5,916 nucleotides of DNA from assembly GCA_021772295.1 (NCBI GenBank), contig JAJFMG010000199.1, positions 1-5,916 of the forward strand. The letters run 5' to 3'. A program made the translations under genes and the position numbers. This document shows positions 4,603 through 5,916 of the stretch, piece by piece; within the stretch, counting starts at the first letter, position 1; each line of letters starts with the position of its first letter. Source of the stretch: Chlamydiota bacterium (GTDB lineage Bacteria > Chlamydiota > Chlamydiia > Chlamydiales > Simkaniaceae). Below the pieces are notes generated by a model. It was not told the origin of the DNA. It saw nothing but the letters and a program-made list of their open reading frames with translations, and did no database searches.

Positions 4603-5178
4603 ATGAAAAGAAATTTTAAAGCGTATTTAGGATGGGCTGTTTTTACACTATTTGGTACACTTGGATCTTTGAATGCAACGGAGATGGAAAAAACGATGAG
4701 TAATAAACCAGTTGTTGTCCTAGAAACAACCCAAGGAAATATTGAAATCACTCTGATGAAAGATGTAGCGCCAAAAGCGTGTGAAAATTTTATGGAGCTT
4801 GTTAAGAAAAATTACTACAATGGAATCATTTTTCATAGAGTAATTAAGGGCTTTATGATCCAGGGCGGAGATCCAACAGGTACAGGTCGCGGAGGAGAAT
4901 CTCATTTTGGAAATCCCTTTGAAGATGAATGCGTTGAGCATGTATCTTTTGATAAAAAGGGTCTTCTTGCTATGGCAAATAGTGGCCCACATACCAATGG
5001 TTCTCAGTTCTTTATTACAACTGAAAAAACACCTTGGCTTCATGGAAAACATACTATCTTTGGTGAAATTACAAGTGGATATGATGTTGCTGAAAAAATT
5101 GAGAATACTAAGACTGGCGCAATGGATAAACCTATTGAAGAACAACAAATTATTAAAGCTTATATTAAATCAGAGTAG
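4603..5178 (+). CDS. Exported cyclophilin-type peptidyl-prolyl cis-trans isomerase
   Basis: A 191-aa protein that catalyses cis-trans isomerisation of X-Pro bonds during protein folding. Residues 1-25 look like a Sec signal peptide: basic MKRNFK, hydrophobic WAVFTLFGTL, and likely cleavage after A25 in LNA-TE. There is no lipobox, so a soluble periplasmic or surface-associated enzyme is likely. The cyclophilin domain spans about 36-190. Active-site residues of the human CypA numbering are all present: R55 as R79 (FHRVI), F60 as F84, Q63 as Q87 (MIQGGD), F113 as F137 (SQFFIT), W121 as W145 and H126 as H150 (WLHGKHTIFGE). An AGGAGG lies 5 bases before the ATG, which fixes the start. An internal ATG at 4696 (M32) would give a form without the signal peptide, but lacks a well-placed ribosome binding site. 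The gene stands alone and converges on the amidase gene with 2 bp between stops. Confidence 0.95.
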   Translation: MKRNFKAYLGWAVFTLFGTLGSLNATEMEKTMSNKPVVVLETTQGNIEITLMKDVAPKACENFMELVKKNYYNGIIFHRVIKGFMIQGGDPTGTGRGGESHFGNPFEDECVEHVSFDKKGLLAMANSGPHTNGSQFFITTEKTPWLHGKHTIFGEITSGYDVAEKIENTKTGAMDKPIEEQQIIKAYIKSE

Positions 5179-5180
5179 CT

Positions 5181-5916
5181 TTAAAAATTATAACAGTCGG
5201 GTTTTCGGCTTTCGAAAACCCGCATGTCTTTTCTTACTTTATCTACAAATGAAAGATCCACATCACCTATAACAAATTCTTCTTGCTCACTTGCGAGTGT
5301 TGTAATATTTCCTAGTGGATCTATAATGCATGAACTTCCAAAAAACTCTACTTCGCTTCCTTTCATATCTTGAGATTTACCTGCTTGATTACAACAGACT
5401 ATATACATCTGGTTTTCGATTGCCCGCGCTTTTAAAAGTGTGAGTAATAATTCCTTTCGGGGATTCGGTACTGCAGATACACAAAAGGTCAGAGGTACTT
5501 GTTTGATGCCATAGGCTCTATAAACTTCTGGAAATCGGATATCATAACATATTGATAATCCCACTTCTCCGAAGGGAAGATTCGCTGTTTGTAAATGGGT
5601 GCCATGATCCAAGTATTTGTCCTCACCCAGTGGATAAAAAAGATGTATTTTGTCATATGTTGCGGCTATTTTGCCATCTGGTAAAATAACAAATAACCGA
5701 TTGAAAAGCTTATTTTTCTCTGGGTAAAGAGTCGATCCAACAAGGGTAATTTGATGTTGCTTAGCAAGTTTACAGAGAGTGTCGATACAACTTTTGATCT
5801 CTTGAAGACTATTTTCGTTCTGATCGAATTGTAATCCCGTTAAAAACATCTCAGGAAAAACAATCAGATCTGATTTTTCCCTTTTTGCACTTAGAATGTA
5901 TTTTTCATCTTTTTGT
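5181..5916 (-). CDS. Nitrilase-superfamily carbon-nitrogen hydrolase (N-terminus beyond window)
   Basis: The frame stays open from the TAA at 5181-5183 to the right edge, so about 245 residues are visible and an estimated 15-25 N-terminal residues are missing. The ATG at 5849 is not the start: the codons before it read SDLIVFPE followed by MFLTG, which contains the catalytic Glu of the family. The whole Glu-Lys-Cys triad is present: Glu in FPEMF just before that Met, Lys in YDKIHLF (67 residues into the part after it) and Cys in ICYDIRFPE (residue 101 of that part, codon at 5547-5549). The family cleaves amide bonds of small molecules. The EMFLTG, DKIHLF and CYDIRFPE motifs fit the omega-amidase or deaminated-glutathione amidase (YafV/Nit) group better than true nitrilases, but the substrate cannot be read from the sequence. 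The C-terminus overlaps a hairpin at 5198-5222. Confidence 0.92.
   Translation of the reverse strand, partial: QKDEKYILSAKREKSDLIVFPEMFLTGLQFDQNENSLQEIKSCIDTLCKLAKQHQITLVGSTLYPEKNKLFNRLFVILPDGKIAATYDKIHLFYPLGEDKYLDHGTHLQTANLPFGEVGLSICYDIRFPEVYRAYGIKQVPLTFCVSAVPNPRKELLLTLLKARAIENQMYIVCCNQAGKSQDMKGSEVEFFGSSCIIDPLGNITTLASEQEEFVIGDVDLSFVDKVRKDMRVFESRKPDCYNF
5198..5222. terminator. Hairpin at convergent gene ends, inside amidase coding sequence
   Basis: CGGGTTTTCG (5198-5207) and CGAAAACCCG (5213-5222) form a perfect 10-bp stem with a five-base loop (GCTTT). It begins 20 bases after the cyclophilin stop. On the plus strand it is followed by GCATGTCTTTTCTT, only loosely T-rich; on the minus strand an AT-rich stretch with five T residues (ATAATTTTTAAAG) appears a few bases after it. 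It is probably the terminator of the cyclophilin transcript and perhaps of both. It lies within the last codons of the amidase, so the hairpin sequence also encodes part of the terminal RVFESRKPDCYNF. Confidence 0.6.

Noticed and set aside
4720..5148. Minus-strand 142-codon frame opposite the cyclophilin gene
   Set aside because: The plus strand encodes a complete cyclophilin with all active-site residues; the opposite frame has no recognisable features.
4907..5272. Plus-strand 121-codon frame across the cyclophilin end and the junction
   Set aside because: Shifted reading of the cyclophilin gene that runs into antisense amidase sequence; no start signal.
5181..5849. ATG at 5849 as the start of the amidase
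   Set aside because: The codons just upstream encode the conserved FPE segment with the catalytic Glu, so the gene continues past the right edge.

Overview
This is an AT-rich bacterial window with short intergenic gaps, AGGAGG-type ribosome binding sites and sigma70-like promoters. The combination of two Inc-like proteins with paired hydrophobic lobes, a bacterial SET-domain methyltransferase, a PiT phosphate permease and a decaying metabolic gene suggests a host-associated intracellular bacterium. An environmental chlamydia (Parachlamydiales, such as the Simkania or Rhabdochlamydia type) is my best guess. That is an inference from gene content, not from a diagnostic marker, and another intracellular lineage such as Legionellales is not excluded.

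Layout, left to right. (1) The window opens with the 3' end of an unrecognised plus-strand gene. It meets, tail to tail, a minus-strand block of two paralogous membrane-protein genes (201 and 206 aa). Each of these has its own promoter and its own hairpin terminator. The 206-aa protein ends in a nine-residue Ala/Asp/Thr/Ser/Pro tandem repeat; the 201-aa paralog has instead a hydrophilic N-terminal extension and a Cys-rich hydrophobic C-terminus. (2) Next, on the minus strand, is a PiT-family phosphate permease. (3) Divergent from it is a plus-strand pair, a SET-domain protein overlapping a two-CBS-domain protein by one base (TAATG), which looks translationally coupled. (4) A roughly 450-bp gap follows. 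It holds a doubtful 73-codon reading frame and, at its right end, a clear 55-codon remnant of the spermidine synthase (speE) C-terminus, which appears to have lost its 5' part and to carry a frameshift. (5) An exported cyclophilin-type peptidyl-prolyl isomerase follows on the plus strand. It converges, with only 2 bp between stops, on a minus-strand nitrilase-superfamily amidase whose N-terminus lies beyond the right edge.

The genes do not form one pathway. The parts most worth attention are the duplicated Inc-like pair with its repeat tail and covarying terminators, the SET protein with an unusual NDYRG motif coupled to a CBS ligand sensor, and the speE remnant. I found no RNA genes, insertion sequences or CRISPR arrays.
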